Origin: Enteractinococcus helveticum
GTDB lineage: Bacteria; Actinomycetota; Actinomycetes; Actinomycetales; Micrococcaceae
DNA: 61,818 bases
Assembly (NCBI RefSeq): GCF_001657475.1
Contig: NZ_LXEY01000118.1
Span: forward strand, 1 to 61,818
Reading direction: 5' to 3'
In this document: piece by piece, positions 24,676-33,551 of the stretch
How positions within the stretch are numbered: the stretch's first letter is position 1
Layout of the letters: the number at the start of each line of letters is the position of its first letter
Position numbers and translations under genes: made by a program
Notes under the pieces: generated by a model
The model's input: the letters and a program-made list of their open reading frames with translations, nothing else
The model's database searches: none
Told to the model about the DNA's origin: nothing

Positions 24676-25386
24676 ATGGAACTAGCTCGTAATGCAGAAG
24701 TCCTACAGCAATGCTCTCACTGGATTGAAATGGTATTTGAGAGCATCTCCGCCGTAGGGACTAAGTTTGCTGAAATCGTCCAACCTCATGTAGACGAAAC
24801 GCAATCGATTAATATTGCATCAGCGACCCGCAAAGACCTCTTTCTGGCAGCCGCCAATTATCTAGAACAGCACCCGGCCGATGGGGTCGGACTAATCTTC
24901 CAACGCGAGTTGATGGCAGCTTCATCGCCAGAGCTTGAATGGTGGATTCGTGATGGTGAAAAGTTCACCCGACAAGAGTTTGTCAACGACCCCGATTCCC
25001 CACTGTTCTACGACTACGAGCAACTCGAATGGTTCCGTGGCGGATTTGGTGCAGAAGCACGAACAGTAGCAGGCCCCTACATCGACTACCTCGGGGTCAA
25101 TGACTACGTGACGACATGGACCATCCCATTTGTAATTCATGACCGGACCGTTGGGGTTGTCGGCATCGATATAAAGATCAGCACCCTCGAGAAAGTCCTG
25201 ATCCCAAAGCTGTTAAAAGCGGTTGATAGACGTGCTGCTTTGGTCAACGAGAATAAACAGATCATCGTCAGCACCATCGGGCCACTACCATCCGGGACCC
25301 TGGTCGAAACCGTCCCTGAGGGATATGTCGTCTTGCCCCTAGAAGTCGACAAACTTGATCTTGCTTTGTTAGTCAAATCTGAATGA
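24676..25386 (+). CDS. soluble double-Cache-like sensor-domain protein
   Basis: The 236-residue protein resembles the ligand domain of Cache sensors. It starts with an amphipathic helix (VLQQCSHWIEMVFESISAVG). The core includes YDYEQLEWFRGGFGAEARTV, GPYIDYLGVNDYVTTWTIPF and IHDRTVGVVGIDIKISTLEK, the usual Cache strand order. There is no transmembrane helix, signal peptide or output domain. It follows the GntR gene by seven bases, so it may bind the same inducer in the cytosol, perhaps as a co-sensor. Function is inferred only from fold and position. Confidence 0.7.
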   Translation: MELARNAEVLQQCSHWIEMVFESISAVGTKFAEIVQPHVDETQSINIASATRKDLFLAAANYLEQHPADGVGLIFQRELMAASSPELEWWIRDGEKFTRQEFVNDPDSPLFYDYEQLEWFRGGFGAEARTVAGPYIDYLGVNDYVTTWTIPFVIHDRTVGVVGIDIKISTLEKVLIPKLLKAVDRRAALVNENKQIIVSTIGPLPSGTLVETVPEGYVVLPLEVDKLDLALLVKSE

Positions 25387-25449
25387 TTGTCGCTTGAGAG
25401 TCGATCCCCGAGACGACGATCGGCACACTTACTGTCGGGACCTAAGATT

Positions 25450-25478
25450 GTCATCCTGCCTAGTGAAATTAGGATGAC
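25450..25478 (+). terminator. hairpin after the Cache gene
   Basis: An 8-bp stem (GTCATCCT and AGGATGAC) is followed by CTCTTTCT, about 60 bases past the stop. It is a plausible weak intrinsic terminator. Confidence 0.5.
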
Positions 25479-26108
25479 TCTTTCTACTGCCATTTCCTTT
25501 TTGTATCTTGAGACTTTCCAGTCGTTAACTCCCGTCCCTTGCATACATCTATAAAAGCATGTATTAATAGATCACACCCAGTTGTGACTCAGGCAACACC
25601 GCTTGTCTGAAGTGATCACGTGCTCGCTCGCTGGAAGCCAGCCAGCTGTACAGCAGCTAACGATTCCACACATCCGCCAACTCCGGCATATGACAGTAAG
25701 AACAAGCCCCACCTCTGGCGGGGCACCAATGCAAGGAAGCAGATAACGATGACCTCTTCAGCCTCAGTGGCACGTACCGCTTCTCATCCCTGGCCCCGTA
25801 GTTTCACTTCCGTGCTTCATACCTTGCAGGATCATCACATGTCAGTTCAGACATCAATGAAGTGCCAAGCTCACGCGCCGCCATCCCGACTTTGCGGCAA
25901 CATTTAAAACATATGGAAGTAATTGAATCGTAGTTCTATCCGACAGCAAGGCTCACCGTGCCACAGTCGAAGGAAAAGGTGCAGCCCGGGTCAGAAATCT
26001 GCTGAACCAGCGACCACTAAGGCCTGGATATTCGGTCTAGTCCTAATCACCATCCACTCATGACACACACCTCGTGTCGACACCAACTTCACAACGGAGA
26101 CACATTTT
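25479..26108. other. 630-base region without a convincing gene
   Basis: A 95-codon plus-strand frame (25620-25907) has low-complexity composition, no ribosome-binding site and no recognisable motif, so I do not call it. The stretch probably holds the EutH-gene promoter. An AT-rich segment around 25545-25580 (ATACATCTATAAAA) is the most promoter-like part. Confidence 0.45.
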
Positions 26109-27407
26109 ATGGAACTTCTTGGTGAAATCATTATTTACATCATGATGCTCTCGCTGCTCATTGGGGCAACTACGCACATGATTCGTCCGGCCTCTCCACT
26201 CGGCTTGGAATTTAGGGAAGGCATCCTCATGATGGGGCATATCTTTATTCCCATCGCGGGCGTTATGACCCTGATGCCGCTCCTCGTACCAGCGATCAAC
26301 ACCGTTGTGGCCCCGTTGTATTCAGCCATGCATTCCGACGCCGCGATTGCTGTCAGTACATTCATTCCCGGAGACCTTGGCTCCTATCACCTAGGACACG
26401 CTGTTGCCGATAGTCACGGTGCTTGGATTCTTGCCTACACAGTCAGTACGACTGCGGGAGCCACCATCGCGTTCTGCATCCCTGTCGGCCTGGCGACGCT
26501 GCAACAGCGTGACCACAAGTATCTGGCATTAGGCGTGATGGCAGGATTCCTAGCTATACCTTTCGCATCGTTCATCACTGCCCTAATCTTGCTACAAACC
26601 GGAGTCCCACTGCGTGAAGGTCTCGATGCAACAGGACCCGGCACGCGACCCTTTGATCTGTCCGTGACAGAGATCTTGCTCAACTTGATTCCATTAGCCG
26701 TAGTCATGGGGCTTCTGTCACTTGCGCTACGATTTTTCACTCAAGGGATGATTCGCGCCTTTATGATTTTCGGGCGCGCACTGCAGATCATCACCACGAC
26801 CGCCGTAGCATTATCGATCGTGGAGTACTTTACGGGAGCCTTCTCGACGCTCTTTGGCTCCTGGCCACTAGCGCCATTTACAGCAGACGCAGACGATCAG
26901 TTCCGCGCCTTGGAAATTGTTGGCTACATCGCGGTGATGCTTGCCGGTGCCTTCCCACTGATCTTCATGATTCGCAAGGTACTGGCGAAGCCCCTCCAGG
27001 CAATTGGTCAGCGCATTGGGATCTCAGAAGCGGGCATTGCAGGTTTCCTCGCAGCCACAGCCAATGCGGTAGCACTGCTCAAACTAGTCCAGCAAATGCC
27101 ACCCAAAGATAAAGTTCTCACGTTAGCCTTCATGGTATCTGCAACGTTTGCTCTCGGAGACTACTTAGCCTTCACAGCAACCTTCCAACCCAACATGATC
27201 ATCGCCATGGTCATTGGCAAAATTGGTGGCGGACTCATCGCCGTAGGCTTTGCCATCTGGTTAGCCTTGCCATACGCACGTCGTCTTGAACAAGCCGACA
27301 TAGAAGCGGATCTAGCCGCCGAAAAAGAAGCTCTGGCGGCAGAAGAAGCAATGGCACAGACCGAAGAGCCCATTCTGGTAGGACAGAATAGCTCATCAAC
27401 TTCTTAG
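26109..27407 (+). CDS. EutH-like ethanolamine/amine transporter
   Basis: The 432-residue integral membrane protein has about ten hydrophobic helices and the EutH-type sequences STFIPGDLGSYHLGHAVAD, IFCIPVGL-like second repeats and AGFLAATANAVALLKLVQQM. EutH carries ethanolamine in enterobacteria and Listeria. No eutBC lyase genes are present, so here it probably imports the amine handled by the gamma-glutamyl ligase. The hydrophilic, acidic C-terminus (Ala/Glu-rich) is cytoplasmic. ATG 26109 is preceded by GGAG at a long nine-base spacing. Confidence 0.83.
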   Translation: MELLGEIIIYIMMLSLLIGATTHMIRPASPLGLEFREGILMMGHIFIPIAGVMTLMPLLVPAINTVVAPLYSAMHSDAAIAVSTFIPGDLGSYHLGHAVADSHGAWILAYTVSTTAGATIAFCIPVGLATLQQRDHKYLALGVMAGFLAIPFASFITALILLQTGVPLREGLDATGPGTRPFDLSVTEILLNLIPLAVVMGLLSLALRFFTQGMIRAFMIFGRALQIITTTAVALSIVEYFTGAFSTLFGSWPLAPFTADADDQFRALEIVGYIAVMLAGAFPLIFMIRKVLAKPLQAIGQRIGISEAGIAGFLAATANAVALLKLVQQMPPKDKVLTLAFMVSATFALGDYLAFTATFQPNMIIAMVIGKIGGGLIAVGFAIWLALPYARRLEQADIEADLAAEKEALAAEEAMAQTEEPILVGQNSSSTS

Positions 27408-27455
27408 AGCACTACCACAGTTGAGGTCTGCTCTAGTTCGTCTCCTGATAACACC

Positions 27456-27499
27456 GTGGCTTAGGCCGCACGGCATTTCGTCGTTGTGGCTTAAGCCAC
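27456..27499. repeat. two related palindromes 30 bases apart
   Basis: GTGGCTTAAGCCAC (27486-27499) is a perfect 14-bp palindrome, and GTGGCTTAGGCCGC (27456-27469) is a degenerate copy 30 bases before it. Both lie after the EutH gene and before the bidirectional terminator. They could be a regulator site, a duplicated hairpin or a small mobile repeat. Confidence 0.5.
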
Positions 27500-27568
27500 G
27501 TCCCATTTAACTCACTCTTGTTCCAGCCGCGCCCTACCGTTTGATGTACTCACATACAACTAGAAAGG

Positions 27569-27609
27569 TTTGAGCCGGGATAGTTGTGGTCCAACTATCC
27601 CGGCTCAAA
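27569..27609. terminator. bidirectional hairpin between EutH gene and amidotransferase 3
   Basis: A perfect 18-bp stem (27569-27586 and 27592-27609) with a 5-base loop lies between two converging genes. The T and A ends suit termination on both strands. Confidence 0.8.
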
Positions 27610-27634
27610 CGGGCGTGTTTGGTGTCAGCCGCGC

Positions 27635-28459
27635 CTAGACGACTGGGGTGGCGTCGTGCACGGATGACCTGGTTGTTTGCGCGACGAAAGATTCAAAGAT
27701 ATTGCGTCGGTCTTCCAGGTCAGCGTGAACTTCTTCTGGATGCCACTGCAAGCCGACAACCCATTCTTTGTCAACGTGTTCCGTTGCTTCAACAGTTCCG
27801 TCATTTGCAACAGCCACTGCTCTCAGATTCTGCCCCAGGTCTTCAACAGCTTGATGGTGAGCACCACGCACGATGGCCTGAGTCTTGCCGAGCATCTGAG
27901 CGACTCGACTGCCTGGCTCGATCGAGACTGTCTCATCAATGAAAGCGATGTTGCCGTGGTCATCGATGACTGCACGGTGATTGTCAAGGTGCTGAATAAT
28001 ACTGCCTCCCATAGCAACGTTAAGTAGCTGCGAACCGCGGCATATGGCCAGTACTGGGGCATCCTCTGCTACTGCGTGTTGTATGGATTCAATACAAAAT
28101 TGATCTGCTTGTGGATCGACGCCGCGGAACGGTTCCGACAACGGGATAGTCGAGAAGAATCCAGGGTGGATGTCTGCTCCCCCAAGGTAAACGAACCCGT
28201 CCATGTCAGCATGCCAAGAGGTGCCGGATGTTTGCACCTCAGTATTAGCACTGTCGATCACTACGGGCCGCCCGCCGGCATCTCGCACAGATTGCACCCC
28301 GGCCAACGTCAGGTCACGCAACAGCGTGGCACTTGCATCATTCATGTCTGGAAACCAGAGGGAAACGACTACACCAATCGTAGGTCGCTCGTCGTGCACG
28401 AAATCTTCTTCAATCTGAAAATCAGCCAAGGGTAAGGCCGCGTGATCCTGTGTAGTCAA
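27635..28459 (-). CDS. class-I glutamine amidotransferase, gamma-glutamyl hydrolase (PuuD-like) 3
   Basis: The 274-residue hydrolase has nucleophile VLAICRGSQLLNVAMGG, pair GLQWHPEEV and strand FVYLGGADIHPGFFS. It is clearly a close paralogue of the protein at 14964-15794; both begin with a Phe-Asp/Glu-rich lead and share DERPTIGVVVSLWFPD-like strands. The TTG start at 28459 has AGGAG seven bases upstream. It lies alone on the minus strand at the far end of the amine island, suggesting a duplication that now brackets the pathway genes. Substrate preference may differ between copies. Confidence 0.85.
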   Translation of the reverse strand: MTTQDHAALPLADFQIEEDFVHDERPTIGVVVSLWFPDMNDASATLLRDLTLAGVQSVRDAGGRPVVIDSANTEVQTSGTSWHADMDGFVYLGGADIHPGFFSTIPLSEPFRGVDPQADQFCIESIQHAVAEDAPVLAICRGSQLLNVAMGGSIIQHLDNHRAVIDDHGNIAFIDETVSIEPGSRVAQMLGKTQAIVRGAHHQAVEDLGQNLRAVAVANDGTVEATEHVDKEWVVGLQWHPEEVHADLEDRRNIFESFVAQTTRSSVHDATPVV

Positions 28460-28807
28460 ACTCTTTCTCCTACTGCATCAAATCCTTAACATCTAGTTTT
28501 AGATGTATCGCCTAGTGTATGTGTCACACCTCATAGATTCAAACACTGTGCATCTATAATTTTCGGATGGGAAATCCGTGCCAACAGGTTCAAGGCGGCC
28601 GTGTGTAGGTCTTCAACTTTTTGTCGACTGAGTACACTGCTGCTCGCTAATAGCAGCGCAGATCACATGCTGTGCCCTAGCAGCTTGATTCGTTGGTTTG
28701 CAAGCCCTGCCGCGGGTACGCTTAGACGAGGAATAGTTGCCGGCGTTTTAGAATTCATCAACACATTGCGTAGTAGCTGCCCCGGCGCAGTTACTAGAGG
28801 AGATCTG
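28460..28807. other. divergent promoter region, no gene seen
   Basis: This 348-base gap separates the TTG start of hydrolase 3 from the GTG start of the CitE-like gene. The frame open from 28601 upstream of that GTG has no family resemblance. The gap is AT-rich near 28490-28560 (AGATGTAT, GCATCTATAAT), which fits divergent promoters. Confidence 0.45.
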
Positions 28808-29755
28808 GTGTCCAACAGTTCGATCATGACCACATATGTTTCCCCGTCGCCAGGACAAAAAGTCCAGGCTGATCTTGCGCGATCGTGGTTGTTGGTCAAC
28901 GCTGCCCAGCCTGCTCGATTCCAAGCCGCCGAAGACTCCGCCGCCGACGTCGTCCTCTACGACATTGAAGATGCGGTGGCGCCAAAGGATAAGGACCGTG
29001 CTCGGCAGCACGTTGTCGATCAATTTTCCAACGGTCACACCGGTTGGGTCCGGATTAATGGCTACGGCACGCAGTGGTGGGAACAAGACGTCACCGAGTT
29101 AGCCAAATACATCAGCCATGAACTTGATGGCCCGCAGGAAAACGGTGGACTGGTTGGCGTGATGCTGGCGATGGTCGAATCCAGCGACCACGTCAATGAG
29201 ACTGCCGCTCGCCTGCCCGGCGTGCCAATCGTCGCGCTAGTGGAAACGGCTCGGGGTCTGCAACGCATCAACTCCATTGCTGCAGCACGCGGTACTTTCC
29301 GCCTTGCGTTTGGTGTTGGCGACTTCCGTCGCGACACCGGGTTCGGTAGCTCACCGCGAGCGCTGGCGTATGCCCGCAGCCAGTTCACGATCGCATCCAA
29401 AGCTGCCATGCTGCCGGCTCCAATCGATGGTCCAACCCAGGGCACGATCAGCAAGAACCTCATCCAAGGTGCCTCCATTGCCGCAGAATTCGGATTCCGC
29501 GGCAAACTGTGCTTGCTGCCTGAACAAACCGCCACCATCAACTCGGGTTTGAGCCCATCGCAAGAAGAGCTCACCTGGTCCCACGACTTTTTGGCCGATT
29601 TCAAAAAGGACGGCGGGCAGATCCGCAACGGTTCCGATTTGCCACGCCTGTCCCGCGCCAACAGCACCATCGAGCTGGCAGAAGCATTAGGCATCGAATG
29701 GATCCGTCCGGATTCAGATGACTACTCCGGCACCGCTACTGACCCCTACCCCTAA
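28808..29755 (+). CDS. HpcH/HpaI-family CoA-ester lyase (CitE-like)
   Basis: The ~315-residue TIM-barrel lyase has the CitE pattern SWLLVNAAQPARF, then VVLYDIEDAVAPKDKDRAR (metal-site Asp/Glu), WVRINGYGTQWWEQDV and VALVETARGLQRINSIAAA (second metal Glu), and ends with GFRGKLCLLPEQTATIN. Relatives cleave malyl-, citramalyl- or citryl-CoA. I chose the GTG at 28808 because AGGAG lies five bases before it; the frame is open from 28601 but that part looks non-coding. It stands alone between the amine island and the amidase/ABC operon, convergent with the latter. Confidence 0.82.
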   Translation: MSNSSIMTTYVSPSPGQKVQADLARSWLLVNAAQPARFQAAEDSAADVVLYDIEDAVAPKDKDRARQHVVDQFSNGHTGWVRINGYGTQWWEQDVTELAKYISHELDGPQENGGLVGVMLAMVESSDHVNETAARLPGVPIVALVETARGLQRINSIAAARGTFRLAFGVGDFRRDTGFGSSPRALAYARSQFTIASKAAMLPAPIDGPTQGTISKNLIQGASIAAEFGFRGKLCLLPEQTATINSGLSPSQEELTWSHDFLADFKKDGGQIRNGSDLPRLSRANSTIELAEALGIEWIRPDSDDYSGTATDPYP

Positions 29756-29783
29756 TGAGTCGCCCACCGCGACCCATGCATTG

Positions 29784-30824
29784 CTACTGACTTGCGGCCC
29801 ACTCTTGGGCTCGTTTCCGCAATGACTCGTGAGTGCCACCGAACGCCTTCAGGGCAGCTTCGCCCAGCAGCTTTTTGGGCACTTTGCACACCATCGTGTA
29901 CACGGTGTCCACCACATTCGCGGCCGGGCTCAGGCTGGTCTGTGAAACCAACTGATAGGCGTCCATCAAGCTGATTTCCAGCAGCTCAGAAACCCAGTTG
30001 ACCATCTCGACGTTAGCGATTCGGAAAGCGTCTTCCAACGGTTTCACGGATCCGGTTGTCATGAGGTAGTCGTCACTTTCGATGAGCGGCCACGCGGGGC
30101 CACCGCCTTTGATGAGCTCCAAAATAAACACCGTATTCATGGCGGTCTCTACGGCGACGCCACACACTTCGCCTTCGCCCTGACGAGCATGACCGTCGCC
30201 CAGGCTGAACAGGGCACCCGGTACGTTGACCCGGAAGTAGGCGGTGGTTTGTGCACGCATTTCCGGGGAATCCATGTTGCCGCCCCAGTCGCCCGGCGCC
30301 AGCGCTGATCGTGCCTCACCCCCTGCCGGGGCAACCCCAACGGTCCCATGCATTGGGTCCAGCGGGAGCGGAAGCGTGAGATCACTGTCGTTGGCCTGGT
30401 ACCAGACTGTGTTGTTTTCGACGTCGAAGTCATAGAACCATGCTTGTTCTGGAAGTGGCGCATTGAGCGTAGCAGTAGTGCCGGTTCCGGTCAGCGCACC
30501 GAAGAACGGCAGCATCATACTTACGCCCCAGTCAAAACGTGGTTGGATGCTGACGAAGTGCACCGCCAGGGTGTCACCGGGCTCGGCACCTTCAACATAG
30601 AAGGGACCAGTCTGCGGATTCAGGTACCGAAAATCTAACTGTTCCGAGGGAGTCCCTGCGCCGTCTTTCGTGAGACGACCGGCGAAACAGTCAAGGGTTG
30701 AGGTAGATATCAGGGTGCCCGGTTTAACTTGCGCCTGAGCTTCGACCCCACCGAAGGTATAGGTTAGCTTCGCAGGATCAATATCCGGGGCGACCTCAAA
30801 ATTCATGGTTTCCATGGTTTTCAT
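29784..30824 (-). CDS. acetamidase/formamidase family amidohydrolase
   Basis: The 346-residue FmdA/AmdA-family protein shows TSTLDCFAGRLTKDG, EPGDTLAVHFVSI, PLDPMHGTVGVAPAGG, NMDSPEM and GDGHARQGEGEVCGVAVET, the standard metal-site and core motifs. The family hydrolyses short amides such as formamide or acetamide to ammonia and the acid. It is the last gene behind livKGFHM with a 14-base gap, so it probably acts on the amide this transporter imports. The methylotroph fmdDEF-fmdA system is a precedent for that pairing. Several early in-frame Mets make the exact start uncertain by a few residues. Confidence 0.87.
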   Translation of the reverse strand: MKTMETMNFEVAPDIDPAKLTYTFGGVEAQAQVKPGTLISTSTLDCFAGRLTKDGAGTPSEQLDFRYLNPQTGPFYVEGAEPGDTLAVHFVSIQPRFDWGVSMMLPFFGALTGTGTTATLNAPLPEQAWFYDFDVENNTVWYQANDSDLTLPLPLDPMHGTVGVAPAGGEARSALAPGDWGGNMDSPEMRAQTTAYFRVNVPGALFSLGDGHARQGEGEVCGVAVETAMNTVFILELIKGGGPAWPLIESDDYLMTTGSVKPLEDAFRIANVEMVNWVSELLEISLMDAYQLVSQTSLSPAANVVDTVYTMVCKVPKKLLGEAALKAFGGTHESLRKRAQEWAASQ

Positions 30825-30838
30825 TGTCTTGTACCTTT

Positions 30839-31894
30839 CTATGCTGAAGCGGAGGGTTTCTGCTCACGGCGACGCCGCACTCCCCCACCTAATTCAACGG
30901 TGTGGATAATGCCACCGGGCCTCAGCGCCAACATGACAATGAGGGCTACGGCGAGCACAATTTCAGTCATACCTACAGTTTTGAAGGGCAGCGCCCCGCT
31001 CAAGGCAAGGTTATTTTCAACCGATCGCAACCCTTCATAGATGATCGTAATAACAATGACGCCGAGCGTGGCGCCGCTAATAGTTTGTGGGCCCCCAACA
31101 ACAAGCATCATCAGAACCAAAAAGGTCATCTTAAAGTAGAGGGCATCAGGCTGGAATGAGGTAATAAAATGAGCCCACAAACCCCCGGCAAGTCCAGCAA
31201 CAAATGCTGACAAAACAAACGCGATCCACCGTGTTTTTACCACGTTGATTCCGATCGCATCCGCGGCATGCATATTGTCTCGGGAGGCCCGAAGTTTCAT
31301 ACCGAGTGCAGACTCCTTGAACAAGAACGCAAGGATGACAACAATGACCGCCCACCCAAACGCAGTCCATAGGTCGGTGTATTTCAAAACACCGGCAAGG
31401 GTGCGCGGACCATTGGTAACTTCATTCCACTGTGACAACACGACATTGACGATCACAAGCAGCGCGAAAGAAGAAATCGCTGCCGCGGTATCTGACAGCC
31501 GCATCAAAGCGACACCCGTGATGGCGGCAAACGCAGCCGCGGCGATCGCTCCGACCAGGATGGCCGGCAAAAAACCAAGCTCCACACCCATCAGTGGTTC
31601 ATACAGGTTCGGTAATGACCTCCCTTTATTCTCTGCTGGGATCGACATGAGCGCCGAAGCATACGCACCGATGGCCATAAACCCAACGTGAGCAAACGAC
31701 AAGATGCCTGAGTTGCCCATGAACATTTGCAGTCCTAGCACAAGGACGATATGCACAAACATCACGGTGGTCACACGGTTGATCACCGTGGATCCAAACA
31801 TGGATATTGCAACCGCGATAACGGCAAGGACAATAACCGTCATGAGGACGGGCAAGGTCTTGCGTAATAACATCGAACGAGATGGTTGTGTCAC
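30839..31894 (-). CDS. livM: LivM-type ABC permease
   Basis: The 351-residue inner-membrane permease of the branched-chain amino acid/amide/urea ABC class has multiple hydrophobic helices and the conserved GYASALMSI-like and AADAIGINVVKTRWIAFVLSAF loop that contacts the ATPase. The C-terminus is Arg-rich and cytoplasmic. The GTG at 31894 directly abuts the livH stop (TAAGTG), so translation is coupled. Confidence 0.88.
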   Translation of the reverse strand: MTQPSRSMLLRKTLPVLMTVIVLAVIAVAISMFGSTVINRVTTVMFVHIVLVLGLQMFMGNSGILSFAHVGFMAIGAYASALMSIPAENKGRSLPNLYEPLMGVELGFLPAILVGAIAAAAFAAITGVALMRLSDTAAAISSFALLVIVNVVLSQWNEVTNGPRTLAGVLKYTDLWTAFGWAVIVVILAFLFKESALGMKLRASRDNMHAADAIGINVVKTRWIAFVLSAFVAGLAGGLWAHFITSFQPDALYFKMTFLVLMMLVVGGPQTISGATLGVIVITIIYEGLRSVENNLALSGALPFKTVGMTEIVLAVALIVMLALRPGGIIHTVELGGGVRRRREQKPSASA

Positions 31895-32788
31895 TTAGCC
31901 GATCCTTTCAGTTTGGAAGCGGCCTTTGACGATGCCCTCGGGACGGAATACCAACACGAGGATGACAATCCCGAAGATAAAGGCATCAAGAAATGCCAGC
32001 AGATTCTGAGGGAGAAAAGTCTGCAAAATGATGTGGAGGCTTCCCATGAAGAACCCACCAACGATCGCACCTTTCAAACTGTTCATGCCTCCGACGACGA
32101 TGGCGATAATCGCTATAAGTAGCGGGGTCATACCGATCGTGGGCCAGACCATCCCAATGCGACTAACCCATAACACCCCCGCAATACCAGCGAGAAGACC
32201 ACTGATCACAAAGGCCATGGCAATCACTTGGTCAGCGCGTATGCCCAGTAATTGCAGCATGCGGAAATCGTCTGCAGCCGCTCGAAGTGTTATGCCCAAC
32301 CGGGTTTTCTGCATGACCAGCATCAGACCCAGCAACGTCAATAGACTCACCCCGAAGATCACGAGGCTGAGGACCGAAATATGTGCCGGACCAATGCTGA
32401 TGTACGACGTCAACCACCTTGGGACGTCAATGACGCTGGGCCGAGGCGAAACAAAGACCAGCGCTGAGGACTGCAGGATTGTACTGACAGCAAAGGAAGT
32501 AATAAGCATCGCATTCATCGAACCTGAACGAAGGGGCCTAAACGCGATCCGTTCGGTTGCCACGCTAGTAAAGACCACTGCAGCAATTGCCACCAGCATG
32601 ATCAGCACGAGTGGCAGCCAGCTAGGCTGCAGAACAAACCAGGTATACCCGGCAACCATGATGAGCTCACCGTAGGCAAAGTTCACGAGTTTCAAAATGC
32701 CAAATACCATGACGAGGCCCAGTGCTAGAAGTGCGTGGAGACTTCCAAGACTCAGCGCGTTCACCACGACTTGTAGAATCTCACTCAC
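31895..32788 (-). CDS. livH: LivH-type ABC permease
   Basis: This 297-residue permease begins NALSLGSLHALLALGLVMVF and contains LVNFAYGELIMVAGYTWF, hallmarks of LivH. The coupling loop is GITLRAAADDFRMLQLLGIR. The GTG start has GGAG five bases before it and overlaps the livF stop by four bases. It pairs with LivM to form the channel. Confidence 0.9.
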   Translation of the reverse strand: MSEILQVVVNALSLGSLHALLALGLVMVFGILKLVNFAYGELIMVAGYTWFVLQPSWLPLVLIMLVAIAAVVFTSVATERIAFRPLRSGSMNAMLITSFAVSTILQSSALVFVSPRPSVIDVPRWLTSYISIGPAHISVLSLVIFGVSLLTLLGLMLVMQKTRLGITLRAAADDFRMLQLLGIRADQVIAMAFVISGLLAGIAGVLWVSRIGMVWPTIGMTPLLIAIIAIVVGGMNSLKGAIVGGFFMGSLHIILQTFLPQNLLAFLDAFIFGIVILVLVFRPEGIVKGRFQTERIG

Positions 32789-33525
32789 GGTTTCTCCTCT
32801 AAGCTGCCTGGTTTCGCACCACCGAGATACGCGGATTCGATATCGACTGATGCACGAATCTCTTGAGCAGTACCACTAGCCGTCATCACACCGGTGGTCA
32901 GGACATACACCCGGTTGGCAAGGTCAAGGGCTCTTGTCGCGTTTTGTTCGACGAGCAAGATCGTAACGCCTTCATCATGCAGTTCTTGGATGACCTCAAA
33001 TACACGATCAACCAGCGTGGGCGACAGGCCTAGGGAAGGTTCGTCAAGCATCAACAGACGCGGTTTAGTCAAAAGCGCTCGGGCGATCGCCAACTGTTGC
33101 TGCTCACCACCAGACAGCGTACCTGCGCCCTGATCTGCGCGCTGTTGAAGAATCGGAAAACGTTGAAAGATTTCACCGCGCAGGTGCGTCACTTCTTTGC
33201 TGTCACGCAGCAAATAGGAACCCAAACGTAAGTTTTCATCAACTGTCAGACTCGGAAAGATTCCTCTATCTTCAGGAACCAATGAGATGCCCCGGCGAGC
33301 GATTTCAGCGCTTCGCCTGCGCTGGATCTCCTTACCGTCCAAAGTGATGGTGCCCCGGGATGCGCGATGGGCCCCGGCGATAGCCGACAACGTCGTTGTT
33401 TTTCCAGCGCCGTTGGCACCAACAACTGCGACGAGTTCGCCCTCTTCGACTCGTAGGTCAATGCCTTTCAGCGCGGGAATAGCCCCGTATCGAACATGAA
33501 GATCCGTCACTTCAAGAAGACTCAA
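32785..33525 (-). CDS. livF: LivF-type ABC ATP-binding protein
   Basis: The 246-residue ATPase has Walker A VGANGAGKTTTLSAI, signature LSGGEQQQLAIARALL and Walker B PRLLMLDEPSLGL, followed by ILLVEQNATRAL typical of LivF. The TTG start (33525) is preceded by GGAGCAGG. It energises uptake together with LivG. Confidence 0.92.
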   Translation of the reverse strand: MSLLEVTDLHVRYGAIPALKGIDLRVEEGELVAVVGANGAGKTTTLSAIAGAHRASRGTITLDGKEIQRRRSAEIARRGISLVPEDRGIFPSLTVDENLRLGSYLLRDSKEVTHLRGEIFQRFPILQQRADQGAGTLSGGEQQQLAIARALLTKPRLLMLDEPSLGLSPTLVDRVFEVIQELHDEGVTILLVEQNATRALDLANRVYVLTTGVMTASGTAQEIRASVDIESAYLGGAKPGSLEEKP

Positions 33526-33551
33526 TACCTGCTCCGTTTATATGTGTTGTG

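Noticed and set aside
25620..25907. 95-codon plus-strand frame before the EutH gene
   Set aside because: No ribosome-binding site, unusual composition, no recognisable domain.
26109..27407. Reading of the EutH-like gene as evidence for a microcompartment ethanolamine (eut) operon
   Set aside because: No eutBC, shell or eutE genes are in the window; the neighbours fit a gamma-glutamyl-amide pathway better.
25545..28560. Repeated ATACATCT / AGATGTAT and CATCTATAA stretches near 25546 and 28500-28560
   Set aside because: Possible operator of the amine-island GntR, but the copies share only about eight bases with no consistent palindrome, so they may be AT-rich promoter parts.
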